A stretch of 64,000 nt of DNA from Rhodococcus oxybenzonivorans (lineage in GTDB: Bacteria; Actinomycetota; Actinomycetes; Mycobacteriales; Mycobacteriaceae): positions 3,472,001-3,536,000 of the forward strand of contig NZ_CP021354.1 in the NCBI RefSeq assembly GCF_003130705.1, given 5' to 3'. The notes under the pieces are model-generated. The model had not been told where the DNA came from, ran no database searches, and saw nothing but the letters and a program-made list of their open reading frames with translations. The position numbers and the translations under genes were made by a program. Below are positions 46,743-55,922 of this stretch, in pieces. The first letter of the stretch is position 1; each line of letters starts with the position of its first letter.

Positions 46743-47639
46743 ATGACCACCAAATCCGATGTTCGGTTCACCAGCAGCGGCTTTCAGCTCGCCGGCCACC
46801 TCTACACCCCGACCGAGGTCGACGGGCGGCTGCCCGCGATCGTCGTCGGACATCCCATGACCGGGGTCAAGGAGCAGACCGCGGCACTGTACGCACAGCG
46901 CCTCGCCGATCAGGGATTCATCACCCTGGCATTCGACGCCGCGTACCAGGGTGAGAGCGAGGGCGAGCCGCGCGGACTGGAGGATCCGTTCCAGCGCGCG
47001 GAGGACTTCCGTAACGCGGTGACCTACCTGAGCGCCCGCGACGACGTGGATCCGGAGCGGATCGGCGTCCTCGGCATTTGCGCCTCGGGCGGATACGTGC
47101 CGTTCGCCGCGCAGACCGACCACCGCATGAAGGCCGTCGCCACCGTCAGCGGCGCGGACGCCACCTGCTTCTTCCGGGTGCCGGATCCGGAGGCCTTCGC
47201 GAAGCTGGTCGATCAGGCAGGCGCGGCGCGGACTGCGGAGGCGAAGGGCGAGGAGATCCCCATGGTTCCGGTGCTGCCGGACTCGGTGGACGCGTCGACG
47301 CCGAAGGCCGTCGCGGAGTTCTTCGACTACTACAAGACTCCGCGCGCACAGCACCCGCGGTCGATCGGGAAGTTCGCGCTGCGCAGCGTCGACCAGCTCG
47401 ACCAGTTCGACGCCTACGCCGGGGTCGCGAAGATTGCGCCCAGGCCGCTGCTGATGATCGCGGGAACCGAGGCCGAGACCAAGGGATTCAGTGAGGGCGC
47501 GGTTGCGGCCGGCGGCGAGACCGCCGAGCTGTTCGAGATCGAAGGCGCCACCCACGTCGACCTGTACGACGTCGACCAGTACGTCTCTCAGGCAGCGGAC
47601 AAGCTCACCGAGTTCTTCACCAAGAACCTGGCCGGATAG
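46743..47639 (+). CDS. Dienelactone-hydrolase-like alpha/beta hydrolase
   Basis: A 298-aa hydrolase of the DLH/YcjY-like group. The nucleophile elbow reads GICASGG, so the nucleophile would be a cysteine as in dienelactone hydrolase, with the acid after PRPLLMIAGTEAE and the histidine in EGATHVDLY. GGAGGCACC precedes ATG 46743. It is divergent from the XRE regulator with a shared operator and ends in a strong hairpin. Substrate unknown; the cysteine nucleophile makes a lactone or thioester plausible. Confidence 0.85.
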   Translation: MTTKSDVRFTSSGFQLAGHLYTPTEVDGRLPAIVVGHPMTGVKEQTAALYAQRLADQGFITLAFDAAYQGESEGEPRGLEDPFQRAEDFRNAVTYLSARDDVDPERIGVLGICASGGYVPFAAQTDHRMKAVATVSGADATCFFRVPDPEAFAKLVDQAGAARTAEAKGEEIPMVPVLPDSVDASTPKAVAEFFDYYKTPRAQHPRSIGKFALRSVDQLDQFDAYAGVAKIAPRPLLMIAGTEAETKGFSEGAVAAGGETAELFEIEGATHVDLYDVDQYVSQAADKLTEFFTKNLAG

Positions 47640-47663
47640 CAGTCGCGACTGTCACCGGTCGAG

Positions 47664-47701
47664 TGTGACCGTGCCCCGGCCCCGACCGGGGCACGGTCAC
47701 A
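47664..47701. terminator. Hairpin terminator between hydrolase and NTF2-like genes
   Basis: A perfect 16-bp stem (47664-47679 and 47686-47701) with a 6-nt loop, between two convergent genes. Confidence 0.8.
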
Positions 47702-47736
47702 TATCACTGACGGCGCAGCCCTGGGGGACGGCGATA

Positions 47737-48108
47737 TCAGGGCTGAATGCCCATCTCCGGGCCGATGTACTCCCGCACGCGAACTGCCTTACCGTCACGC
47801 GCTTCGACGATCTGGACGAGGTGCAACTTGACCGGCTGGCCGCCCATCTCCAGTTCGACGGACGCCTCGTTGAAGAAACCCTTCTCGGTGAATGTGATGC
47901 CCTCGGGGCGGAAGTCCGGAATCGGACCGTCTCCGGCGCGTTCGTAGACCGCGGCGACAGCCTCGGACACCGAGACCCACTTGTCGTCGGCGCTGTGCCA
48001 TACGGGGCAGTCCTCGACGCAGATTTCGAGGAACAGGTCGATGTTCGCCAGGGCTTTGACCCAGTTCTCCGAAAGTTCGATGGTCGCCTGGTCTTGGGTG
48101 CTGCTCAT
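47737..48108 (-). CDS. NTF2-like / SnoaL-fold small protein
   Basis: A 123-aa protein with the cone-shaped NTF2-like pattern (ENWVKALANIDLFLEICVEDCPVWHSADDKWVS, later FNEASVELEMGGQPVKLHLVQIVEARDGKAVRVREYIG). ATG 48108 is chosen; GGAAAGG is 11 bases upstream. Members include isomerases, limonene-epoxide-hydrolase-like enzymes and ligand binders, so the exact role is open. It is separated from the PaaK-like gene by 129 bp containing a perfect palindrome, and may have its own regulated promoter. Confidence 0.75.
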   Translation of the reverse strand: MSSTQDQATIELSENWVKALANIDLFLEICVEDCPVWHSADDKWVSVSEAVAAVYERAGDGPIPDFRPEGITFTEKGFFNEASVELEMGGQPVKLHLVQIVEARDGKAVRVREYIGPEMGIQP

Positions 48109-48183
48109 CTGTGATCGGGCCTTTCCGTCGGATTCACTGCAGGTGATCTGCATCACCCATGCTGCCCGCGCGTGAGCCGATCG

Positions 48184-48205
48184 AGTGTCCAGATATCTGG
48201 ACACT
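48184..48205. promoter_or_regulatory. Perfect 22-bp palindrome before the NTF2-like gene
   Basis: The half-site AGTGTCCAGAT is followed immediately by its exact inverse. It lies 76 bp upstream of the NTF2-like start. A related copy stands at 41722-41743. The regulator is not identified. Confidence 0.65.
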
Positions 48206-48237
48206 GCGCGAAAGACTCTGAAGCAGAGTCACCTTCG

Positions 48238-49584
48238 TCAGGAAACCCGTTCGATGAGATTCACCTTGACGTGGTCCGGTCGCGCGAGGGTGCGGTCGGG
48301 CACGAGTTCGACCACCGCCTTGACGCCCAGCGCCGACCGGACCCGCTGCTCGATCGACGAGCGCAGGTTGTCCTGCTGCTCGGCACCGAGTCCGTCGGAA
48401 TACTCCACGACCAGCATGAGCGGCTTCTGGGTCGAATGCCCCTCGAAGTCGACGCGGATACGCATCTCGCCAGTGGTGGCCGGCGCCAGCTCCGACACCA
48501 ATTGCTTGACCGCGGAAGGAAAGAGGTTGATGCCGCGCACAATCAGCATGTCGTCGGTCCGGCCGACGCACCGCACCTTGTACCCGGTGCGGCCACACGC
48601 GCAGTCGGTGCCGGTGACCACCACGTGATCGCGGGTGCGGAACCGCAACAGCGGCGACGCCTGCCGGCACAGCGCCGTGTACACCAACTCCCCCTGCGCG
48701 CCGGCCACGGGCGCGACGATCTCGTCCGTCTCCGGGTCGATCAGCTCGGCCACCATCAGATCCGGGGAGAGGAAGTGCATTCCGTCGCCCGCGTGGCACT
48801 CGCCCCAGTAGATGCAGGCGATGTCAGTGCCACCCAACATCTCCCGCGACGTGGCGCCCCACAACGACTCGAGCTTGCCGCGAACGGCCGGCAGGCCGCC
48901 GCCGGGCTCGCCGCCCACGCTGATCGCGCGCACACCCAAATCCCTGGCCTGCATGCCGAGAATCGCCGGCGCCTCCTCGGCCAGATATGCCAGGAAGTTC
49001 GGCGTGCCTATCAGAGCGTCGGGCCGCTGGTCTGCCTGCACACGCAAGAGTCGTTCCGCGCCCGCCTCCGCGCCGATCGGAATGTCGACGATGCCCATGT
49101 ACTGCGCCATCTGCACGACGGGGATCCCGCCGACGAAGCCCTTGCTCATACCGAACCCGTGCAGCAACCGGTCGCCGGGGCGAAAACCGTTGGCGTACAG
49201 CGCCCGCGCTCCGAGCTCGCACCAGACGTCGACGTCACGCCGCGTCAAACCGACGTAGGACGGGCTACCGGTAGTACCCGAGGATGCCTGGATCTGCACA
49301 ATGTCGGCGGCATCGGCCGCGACGTGGCTGCCCAGCGGCGGCGTGGCCGCCAGGCTGTCCCGCAGTTCCTGCTTTTCTGTGAACGGCAGGCCCGCGAGGT
49401 CCTCCACCGTCCGCACACGCGTGACGTCGACAGAATGCTCGGCGAACTTCGCCTTGTAGAAGTCGCTGTGGGCGGCCAGATACTCGAGTTGCTCGCGCAG
49501 CCGACGGTTCTGCAGATCCGCAGCGTCGCCGGGCGCGAGCGACTCGACCGCGCTCCAGTGCCGTGCCGAATGGGGAACAGCCAT
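48238..49584 (-). CDS. PaaK-like AMP-forming CoA ligase
   Basis: A 448-aa ligase of the phenylacetate-CoA ligase type. The shortened N-terminal part, QASSGTTGSPSYVGLT for the phosphate loop, LGGTDIACIYWGEC and the C-terminal VGRTDDMLIVRGINLFPSAV are diagnostic. ATG 49584 is used; the frame extends upstream through the next gene without support. It is seventh of the minus-strand acyl-CoA operon and would activate an aromatic or other organic acid. The substrate cannot be read. Confidence 0.88.
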   Translation of the reverse strand: MAVPHSARHWSAVESLAPGDAADLQNRRLREQLEYLAAHSDFYKAKFAEHSVDVTRVRTVEDLAGLPFTEKQELRDSLAATPPLGSHVAADAADIVQIQASSGTTGSPSYVGLTRRDVDVWCELGARALYANGFRPGDRLLHGFGMSKGFVGGIPVVQMAQYMGIVDIPIGAEAGAERLLRVQADQRPDALIGTPNFLAYLAEEAPAILGMQARDLGVRAISVGGEPGGGLPAVRGKLESLWGATSREMLGGTDIACIYWGECHAGDGMHFLSPDLMVAELIDPETDEIVAPVAGAQGELVYTALCRQASPLLRFRTRDHVVVTGTDCACGRTGYKVRCVGRTDDMLIVRGINLFPSAVKQLVSELAPATTGEMRIRVDFEGHSTQKPLMLVVEYSDGLGAEQQDNLRSSIEQRVRSALGVKAVVELVPDRTLARPDHVKVNLIERVS

Positions 49585-49600
49585 GGTGTGATCGCTCTTT

Positions 49601-50755
49601 CTATGCGAATTCGGCCCGGATGGCGTCGGTGTGCGCACCGAGAGCCGGCACGGCGCCGCTGCGCACCGGCCAGCCGTCGGCCACCGCGGGCGGCAGCAGC
49701 GCCGGCACCGGACCGGTCGGGGTACCCACCTCGCGCCACCGTCCCCGTTCGACCAGCTGCGGGTGCTCGGCCAGGTCGCGCACGCTGTTGAGGCGGGCGT
49801 TGCCGATCCCCGCGGCGTCCGCGGTCTTCTGGATCTCCGCCAGCGTGTGCTCGGCGCACCACGCCCCCACGACCGCGTCCAATTCGTCACGCGCCTCGAC
49901 GCGATTGTCGTTGTGCGCGTATCGGGGTTCGTCGGCGAGTTCTGGTCGGCCGATCATCTCGGCGAGGCGCCGCCACTCGCGGTCGTTGGTGGTCCCGAGC
50001 ACCGCGGTTTGGCCGTCAGAAGTGGGGTACGCACCGTAAGGCGCGATCATTGGTGAGCCCATACCCACCGGCACCGGCTCGGTGCCGGCATGGATGACCT
50101 GATTGAGGGCGAACCCCATCATCTCGGCGACGGTGTCCAGCATGGCGATCGGGATGACCGCTCCGCGCCCGGTCCGCTCCCGGTCATAGAGGGCGGCCAG
50201 CACCGCTGAGTACGCGTACAGCGCCGTGCCGACGTCGGCCACCGGGATGCCCGGCTTGGCCGGATGTCCCGGTGCACCGGTGATGCTGCAGGAGCCACCC
50301 TCCGACTGGATAAGCAGGTCGTACGCCCGCTTGTGGTCGAGGGGACCGCCCTTCCCATAGCCGGAGATGTCCACGACGATCAAGCGCGGGAAGTTGCGCG
50401 AGAGGTCCCGGGTGCCGATCCCCAGCCGGTCGAGCGCGCCGGGCGCGAGGTTGCTGACCACGACGTCGGCGGTGGCGAGGATGTTCCGGAAGATGCTCAT
50501 GTCGGGCGCGGACTTGAGGTCCAGCGCCGCCGACTCCTTACCGTGGTTCAACCACGTGAAGTGTGCCGACATCCCGCCGACCACGGAGTCGTAGGCGCGT
50601 GTGGAGTCGCCGAAGCCCGGGGCCTCCACCTTGATCACGCGGGCCCCGAGGTCCGCGAGGTGGCGCGTGCAGAGCGGCGCCGAGATGGCCTGCTCCAGTC
50701 CGACCACGGTGATGCCGGCAAGCGGCCCCTGTGCTTCCTGTTCGGTTCCGCTCAC
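49601..50755 (-). CDS. Family III CoA-transferase (CaiB/BaiF)
   Basis: About 384 aa. [33 protein letters not shown] is the N-terminal signature, SAALDLKS and [10 protein letters not shown] follow, and the likely catalytic aspartate is in [12 protein letters not shown]. The start is GTG 50755, whose GTGA overlaps the stop of the crotonase gene upstream. The frame is open to 50983 but inside that gene. It sits 16 bp before the PaaK-like ligase. The operon thus offers three ways to attach CoA, by transfer or by ATP. Confidence 0.87.
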   Translation of the reverse strand: MSGTEQEAQGPLAGITVVGLEQAISAPLCTRHLADLGARVIKVEAPGFGDSTRAYDSVVGGMSAHFTWLNHGKESAALDLKSAPDMSIFRNILATADVVVSNLAPGALDRLGIGTRDLSRNFPRLIVVDISGYGKGGPLDHKRAYDLLIQSEGGSCSITGAPGHPAKPGIPVADVGTALYAYSAVLAALYDRERTGRGAVIPIAMLDTVAEMMGFALNQVIHAGTEPVPVGMGSPMIAPYGAYPTSDGQTAVLGTTNDREWRRLAEMIGRPELADEPRYAHNDNRVEARDELDAVVGAWCAEHTLAEIQKTADAAGIGNARLNSVRDLAEHPQLVERGRWREVGTPTGPVPALLPPAVADGWPVRSGAVPALGAHTDAIRAEFA

Positions 50756-51543
50756 GAGAATTTCGGCTCCCGCTTCTCGCGGTGCGAGGACACGCCCTCG
50801 ACCACGTCGGGACCGCCGAAGCCGTAGAACTCCAGTCCCAGCGACGCGTCGAAGATCGGCATGGCCTGCCGGTACCAGCCGTTGAGGGACATCTTGGTGC
50901 CCTGGATACCGGCCCGGGAGCCGGCGGCAAGCTTCCGCGCGATCTCCATCGCCCGGTCCTGCACCTGGTCGTCGTCGACGCACAGCGACACCATGCCGAT
51001 CCGCTCCGCCTCCTCACCGGTGAGCACCTCGTTGGTGAGCAGGTGGTACTTGGCCTTCGCCATGCTCGTCAGCAGCGGCCAGCAGATGGCCGCGTGGTCC
51101 CCGGCGGCGACACCCAGCCGGACGTGGCCGTCGACGATCTTGGTGCGGCGTCCCGCGACGGAGATGTCGGCTAACAGCGCGGCCACGAGGCCGGCACCGG
51201 CGGCCGGTCCGTTGATTGCGGAGATGATCGGCTGCGGGACCTCGATGATGTTGCGCACCAGGTCGCGTGCCTCACGCATCACCCGCGTCCGCGACGAGTA
51301 GTCGCCGATCATGGCCTCGACGAGATCGAAGCTGCCCCCCGCCGAGAAGGCTCGCTCGCCGGCTCCGCGAATGATCACGGCGCGCACCGACTGGTCGAGC
51401 CCGATCCCCGGCCAGATGTCGGCCAGCTCGCGGTGCGCGTCCGGGCCCACCGCGTTGAGGTTCGGCCCGTCCAGCATGATGCGGAGAATGCCTTCTTCCG
51501 GGCGGTCTACCTTCACGGACGTGAAGTCCTCGTAGCTGGTCAC
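50752..51543 (-). CDS. Enoyl-CoA hydratase (crotonase family)
   Basis: A 263-aa crotonase. [19 protein letters not shown] and [21 protein letters not shown] form the oxyanion hole, and [15 protein letters not shown] replaces the usual hydratase catalytic segment. The glutamates of classical hydratases are not obvious there, so a different crotonase reaction is possible. GTG 51543 follows AGGAAGGAC. It is fifth in the operon between two CoA-transferase-family genes. Confidence 0.85.
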   Translation of the reverse strand: MTSYEDFTSVKVDRPEEGILRIMLDGPNLNAVGPDAHRELADIWPGIGLDQSVRAVIIRGAGERAFSAGGSFDLVEAMIGDYSSRTRVMREARDLVRNIIEVPQPIISAINGPAAGAGLVAALLADISVAGRRTKIVDGHVRLGVAAGDHAAICWPLLTSMAKAKYHLLTNEVLTGEEAERIGMVSLCVDDDQVQDRAMEIARKLAAGSRAGIQGTKMSLNGWYRQAMPIFDASLGLEFYGFGGPDVVEGVSSHREKREPKFS

Positions 51544-51597
51544 TTGTATCGTCCTTCCTGGGAAATTTGCGGGTCGATCGGTACGCCGGCGGTTCGA

Positions 51598-52719
51598 TCA
51601 GGCGCCGACGCCCCACCGCGACGCGACTTCCTCGGTCGCGACCGTGCCCACCCGCGGGATCTCGGGTTCGCGAGCGGGTGTGCCGCTGAAACGCGGCGCA
51701 GGCATCGGATGCAGGACCCCGCCGACGGTCCGGTACACGCCGCGCTGGGTGTTGTGGGGATCCACCGCGGCTTCGTCGAACGTGAGCACCGGGGTGACAC
51801 AGGCATCGGTACCGGCGAACACCTTCTCCCATTCGTCACGGGTGCGGCGCTCGATCGCGTCGCCGATGAGCTTGCGCAGGTGCGGCCACGACGCGCGATC
51901 GTTCTGGTCGGGCCAGTCGGCGGTGTCGGGGCCGAGGCGCGAGACGAACTCCCGATAGAAGTCGGGTTCGAGTGCACCGACGGCGATGTATCCGCCGTCG
52001 GTGCATCGGTAGGTGTCGTAGAACGGTGCTCCGGAGTCGAGGAAGTTCGTCCCCGGATCATCCGAGTAGAGGCCCGCGGCGCGCAGGCCCTGCAACTTGG
52101 CGGTCAGGGCCGCGACACCGTCGACCATCGCCGCGTCGATCACCTGCCCCCGCCCCGTGCGCGCGGCGGAGACCAGGGCACACGCGATGCCGTACGCCCC
52201 CATGGCGCCGCCGGCCGCGTAATCACCGAGCAGGTTGATCGGCGGGCGCGGCGCACTGTCGGACCTCGCCATGGCGTGCAATACGCCGGACTGCGCCACG
52301 TAGTTGATGTCGTGGCCGGCAACCCGTGATCGCGGCCCCGTCTGTCCGTATCCGGTCAGCCGCACGTAGACGAGGCGCTCGTTGCGTGTCATCACCTCGT
52401 CCGGTCCGAGCCCGAGCCGTTCGGTCACGCCGGGGCGGTATCCCTCGATGAAAATGTCTGCGGCCTCGGCTAGGCGCAGCACACGCTCGCGTCCGGCCGG
52501 ATCCTTCAGGTCGACGGCCACCGCGTCGACGCCCCGGTTGACCACGTCGACGTCCTCGGTCAGACCGTCCGTCTGGCTGAGGGCGCGAGCCGACCGGTTC
52601 GGTGGCCGCACCACCCGCACCACGTCGGCTCCCATGTCGGCGAGCAGCATCGAGACGTACGGCACCGGGCCCATTCCCGCGAGCACCAGTGCCCGGACTC
52701 CAGCCAGCGGACCGGTCAT
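51598..52719 (-). CDS. Alpha-methylacyl-CoA racemase-like family III enzyme
   Basis: A 373-aa CaiB-fold protein of the AMACR branch. GHDINYVAQSGVLHA and NLLGDYAAGGAMGAYG carry the histidine and aspartate known as the catalytic pair of mycobacterial MCR. GAGVRALVLAGMGPVPYVSMLLADMGADVVRV-type start is normal for the branch. AAGGAG precedes ATG 52719. It would invert the 2-methyl centre of a branched acyl-CoA so that the acyl-CoA dehydrogenase next door can use it, which suggests the operon degrades a 2-methyl-branched acid. Confidence 0.85.
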   Translation of the reverse strand: MTGPLAGVRALVLAGMGPVPYVSMLLADMGADVVRVVRPPNRSARALSQTDGLTEDVDVVNRGVDAVAVDLKDPAGRERVLRLAEAADIFIEGYRPGVTERLGLGPDEVMTRNERLVYVRLTGYGQTGPRSRVAGHDINYVAQSGVLHAMARSDSAPRPPINLLGDYAAGGAMGAYGIACALVSAARTGRGQVIDAAMVDGVAALTAKLQGLRAAGLYSDDPGTNFLDSGAPFYDTYRCTDGGYIAVGALEPDFYREFVSRLGPDTADWPDQNDRASWPHLRKLIGDAIERRTRDEWEKVFAGTDACVTPVLTFDEAAVDPHNTQRGVYRTVGGVLHPMPAPRFSGTPAREPEIPRVGTVATEEVASRWGVGA

Positions 52720-52744
52720 CGTCACACTCCTTCGTCGGTGGGGC

Positions 52745-53911
52745 TCAGTACGACCGCGGCAGGCCGAGCACCTGCTGCGAGACGTAGTTGCGCACCATCT
52801 CCTGCGAGAACGGCGCGTTGCGCAGGAGTCGCACCTCCCTCCACAGCCGCTCGATGTGGTACTCCTTTGCGTACGCGTAGCCGCCCAGCGTCGAGAACAC
52901 CCGGTCGCACGCTTCGAAGCCGGCCTCGGCACCGAGGTACTTCGCCGCCGCGGCCTCGTGCCCGCACTCCTGCTTGTCGTCGAAGAGTTTCGCGGCGTGC
53001 ATCGCCATCCGCTCGGCCGCCTCGAGACGGATCCACGAATCCGCGAGCGGATGGGCGACGGCCTGGTTCTGGCCGATCGGGCGATCGAACACCACCCGGT
53101 TCTTCGCGTACTCGGTGCCGATCTCGAGGGCCGCGCGACCGAGGCCGATGCCCTCCATCGCGACGACGATGCGTTCAGGGTTGAGTCCGTCGATGATGTA
53201 GTAGAAGCCCTTGTCGACCTCGCCGACCACGTCCTCGTCGGCCACAAACAGGTTGTCAATGAACAGTTCGTTGGTGTCGATGGCCGCGCGGCCGAGCTTG
53301 TCGATCTCGCGGATCGTGACGTGCTTGCGGTCGAGTTCGGCGAAGAAGATCGTCATCCCGTGCAGCGGCTTGTCGTCGCGCCGCGGCGACGTGCGGGCCA
53401 GCAGCAGGATGCGGTGTGCGTTCTGGGCGTTGGTGATGAACACCTTCTGGCCGTTGATGACCCAGCCGCCGTCGACCTTGGTCGCCTTGGTCTTGATGCG
53501 CGAGGTGTCCACGCCTGCGGTCGGCTCGGTGATGCCGAACGCGGTGAGCATCTCACCCGAGGCCAGCTTGGGGAGATACTTCTTCTTCATCTCCTCCGAG
53601 CCGTACCGGACGATCGGCGCCGGCGGGAAGACGTAGAAGTGGATCGCCGAGCCACCGCTCATGCCGCCACCGGAGGACGCGATCTCGCCCATCATCACCG
53701 CGGCCTCCTGGAGGCCAAGACCGATCCCGCCGTACTCCTCCGGGATCATCGCGCCGAGCCAGCCCCCGTCCGCGAACGCCTTGATGAAGTCCCACGGGTA
53801 TTCGTGCTTGTTGTCCTTGTCGAGCCAGTAGTTGTTGTCGAACTTCCGTGCCAGCTCGCGAGTCGCCTTGCGGACGATGTCGATATTGCTTTCGGTGTCG
53901 AAATCTGCCAT
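52745..53911 (-). CDS. Acyl-CoA dehydrogenase
   Basis: A 388-aa acyl-CoA dehydrogenase. FGITEPTAGVDTSRI and WVINGQKVFITNAQNA are the flavin and middle-domain motifs. The C-terminal region reads REVRLLRNAPFSQEMVRNYV, where the usual YEGT glutamate is absent; this resembles the CaiA/YdiO-like branch. AGGAG precedes ATG 53911. It follows the large AMP ligase by 10 bp and precedes the AMACR-like gene by 25 bp. Confidence 0.9.
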   Translation of the reverse strand: MADFDTESNIDIVRKATRELARKFDNNYWLDKDNKHEYPWDFIKAFADGGWLGAMIPEEYGGIGLGLQEAAVMMGEIASSGGGMSGGSAIHFYVFPPAPIVRYGSEEMKKKYLPKLASGEMLTAFGITEPTAGVDTSRIKTKATKVDGGWVINGQKVFITNAQNAHRILLLARTSPRRDDKPLHGMTIFFAELDRKHVTIREIDKLGRAAIDTNELFIDNLFVADEDVVGEVDKGFYYIIDGLNPERIVVAMEGIGLGRAALEIGTEYAKNRVVFDRPIGQNQAVAHPLADSWIRLEAAERMAMHAAKLFDDKQECGHEAAAAKYLGAEAGFEACDRVFSTLGGYAYAKEYHIERLWREVRLLRNAPFSQEMVRNYVSQQVLGLPRSY

Positions 53912-53921
53912 CTCAATACTC

Positions 53922-55871
53922 CTAGTCTTCGCCGGCGTACACGGGAATGTCCTCGAGCGGCGTCGCCGGGTCGAGCGACGACATGTCGCCGATCTGGGCA
54001 CCGATGAACCGCGACCGGATGGCGCGGCGCATGATCTTTCCGTTCTTCGTCTTCGGCAGCGTCGGCACCGCATACACTTCGGGCGCAAACGATTTGCCCG
54101 CATTCGCCAGCGCCGTCGCCTGCAGATCTTCGTTGTCGACGCCGTCGGCGCGCAGCACCGCGAACGCCACCGCACGCTGACCGCGCATCTCGTCCGGCAC
54201 GCCGATCACCGCAACCTCCGTGATCCGGTTGTCCCGCAGCAGGGCCGCCTCGATCTCGGCGGGCCCCACGCGGCGCCCGGAGAGCTTGATCGTGTCGTCC
54301 GAGCGGCCGTGGATCCGCCACATGCCGGCATCATCGACGCTCGCGAGGTCCCCGTGCACCCAGACGCCGTCCCAGCGACTCCAATAGGTGTCCAGGTAGC
54401 GGTTCCGGTCCTGCCAGAAGGCATGCGTCATCCCGGGGAACGTGTTGAGCACCGCGAGTTCGCCGATCTGGCCGACGACGGGCTTGCCGTCGTCGTCGAG
54501 CACGGCCGCATCGACGCCGGGCAGTGGCCCGGTGAACGCCGCGGGTGCGGCGGGAAGGAACGGGTAGCCGACGAGGATACCGCCGCCGACCTCGGTGCCG
54601 CCGCTGTAATTGACGATCGCGCGCTCTCGCCCGCCCACCTCGTCGAACAGCCACCACCAGGTCGGCTCGTCCCAAGCCTCCCCGGTGGAGACGAACGTCT
54701 TCAGGGTCGGCATCGCCGGAGCGCTGCCGTCACCCGCCGCCTTGAGTGCGCGTGCCGCCGTCGGTGCGATGCCCTGCACGGTGACGCCGTTACGGTTCAC
54801 GATCTCCCACATCCGATTCGGTGTGGGATGGGTCGGCAGGCCCTCGATCATCACGATGGTCGCGCCGAGCTGCAGCGGACCGGTCATGAGCATCGGGCCC
54901 ACGAGCCAACCGAGGTCGGTGATCCAGGAGACCACGTCGTCGGCGTGTACGTCGAAGCCATAGGCGAAGTCGACCGCAGTCTTGGCCGCGAAACCGCCGT
55001 GCGAGTGCACAATTCCCTTCGGCCTGCCCGTGGTGCCGGACGTGTAGACGATGGCCAGCGGGTCGTTCGACTCGGTCTCGGCGGTCGGCACCGGCTCCGG
55101 ATCGGCAGCCAGTTCGTCGTAATAGACGTCGCGACCTTCCTGCATCGGCACGTCGGTTCCCAGGTGCCGGACCACCACGACGGAGCGCACCGTCGGTGCC
55201 TGCGCGAGTGCGGCGTCTGCGGTCGCCTTCATCTCCACGACCTTGTCGCGGCGCGTCGTGCCGTCGGCGGTCACCAGAAGGACGGCGTCCGAATCCTGTA
55301 GTCGCGTGGCCAGGGCGTCTGGCGCATATCCACTGAACGTGGGCACCGCGACCGCGCCGATCATCGCGATCGCGAGGAAGGCCACGGCGGCCTCGGGCAC
55401 GACCGGCATGAACAACACCACCCGATCACCGCGGCGCACTCCCAGGCCCGCGAGGTGCGCCGCGAACCGGCTCACCTCCGCCGCGAGTTCTGCGAAGGTC
55501 AGCGTGCGCCGCGCTCCCCCGTCGCCCTCGTAGACAACCGCGGTCTTGCCGGCGAGGTCACCGCGGGCGTGCCGGAGGGCCGCCAGTTCAGCCACGTTGA
55601 TCCGGCCACCCGGGAACCATCTCGGGAATTCCTTGCCCTCGGACTCGTCGAGAACCCGGTCGAACGGCACCGAGAACTCGAGGTCGAGGTCGGCGAGCGC
55701 CTCGCGCCAGAACCACTCGGGATCGGCGACGGCGCGACGGCCCAGCTCGGCGACGGCGGCGGCATCGTCGCCGAAGCCCCAGCTCTTCATCGCCGCGAGC
55801 AGCCTCGCGCGCTCGCGCACCGCGGGGCCGGGAACCCAGGCCATCTCCTCGGGCCGGCTACTGATGCCCAT
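53922..55871 (-). CDS. Large AMP-forming acyl-CoA synthetase (acetyl/propionyl-CoA synthetase-like)
   Basis: A 649-aa ANL enzyme with the ACAS-type N-terminal extension (up to about residue 75) before the core. YTSGTTGRPKGIVHSHGG, SGGTEVGGG, VHGDLASVDDAG and the C-terminal KTKNGKIMRRAIR with the catalytic lysine are visible. Length and the PEWFWREAL segment fit acetyl-, acetoacetyl- and related short-chain synthetases. GAGGAGAAG precedes the ATG. Second gene of the operon. It probably activates a short or branched acid. Confidence 0.9.
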   Translation of the reverse strand: MGISSRPEEMAWVPGPAVRERARLLAAMKSWGFGDDAAAVAELGRRAVADPEWFWREALADLDLEFSVPFDRVLDESEGKEFPRWFPGGRINVAELAALRHARGDLAGKTAVVYEGDGGARRTLTFAELAAEVSRFAAHLAGLGVRRGDRVVLFMPVVPEAAVAFLAIAMIGAVAVPTFSGYAPDALATRLQDSDAVLLVTADGTTRRDKVVEMKATADAALAQAPTVRSVVVVRHLGTDVPMQEGRDVYYDELAADPEPVPTAETESNDPLAIVYTSGTTGRPKGIVHSHGGFAAKTAVDFAYGFDVHADDVVSWITDLGWLVGPMLMTGPLQLGATIVMIEGLPTHPTPNRMWEIVNRNGVTVQGIAPTAARALKAAGDGSAPAMPTLKTFVSTGEAWDEPTWWWLFDEVGGRERAIVNYSGGTEVGGGILVGYPFLPAAPAAFTGPLPGVDAAVLDDDGKPVVGQIGELAVLNTFPGMTHAFWQDRNRYLDTYWSRWDGVWVHGDLASVDDAGMWRIHGRSDDTIKLSGRRVGPAEIEAALLRDNRITEVAVIGVPDEMRGQRAVAFAVLRADGVDNEDLQATALANAGKSFAPEVYAVPTLPKTKNGKIMRRAIRSRFIGAQIGDMSSLDPATPLEDIPVYAGED

Positions 55872-55922
55872 TTCCGTCTTCTCCTCGTCTGGGATTGTCG
55901 GTCGTCCGGTCGGGGTGTGCGA

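Noticed and set aside
46590..47555. N-terminal extension of the XRE regulator to about 609 aa
   Set aside because: It is antisense to the DLH-like hydrolase and crosses the inverted-repeat operator.
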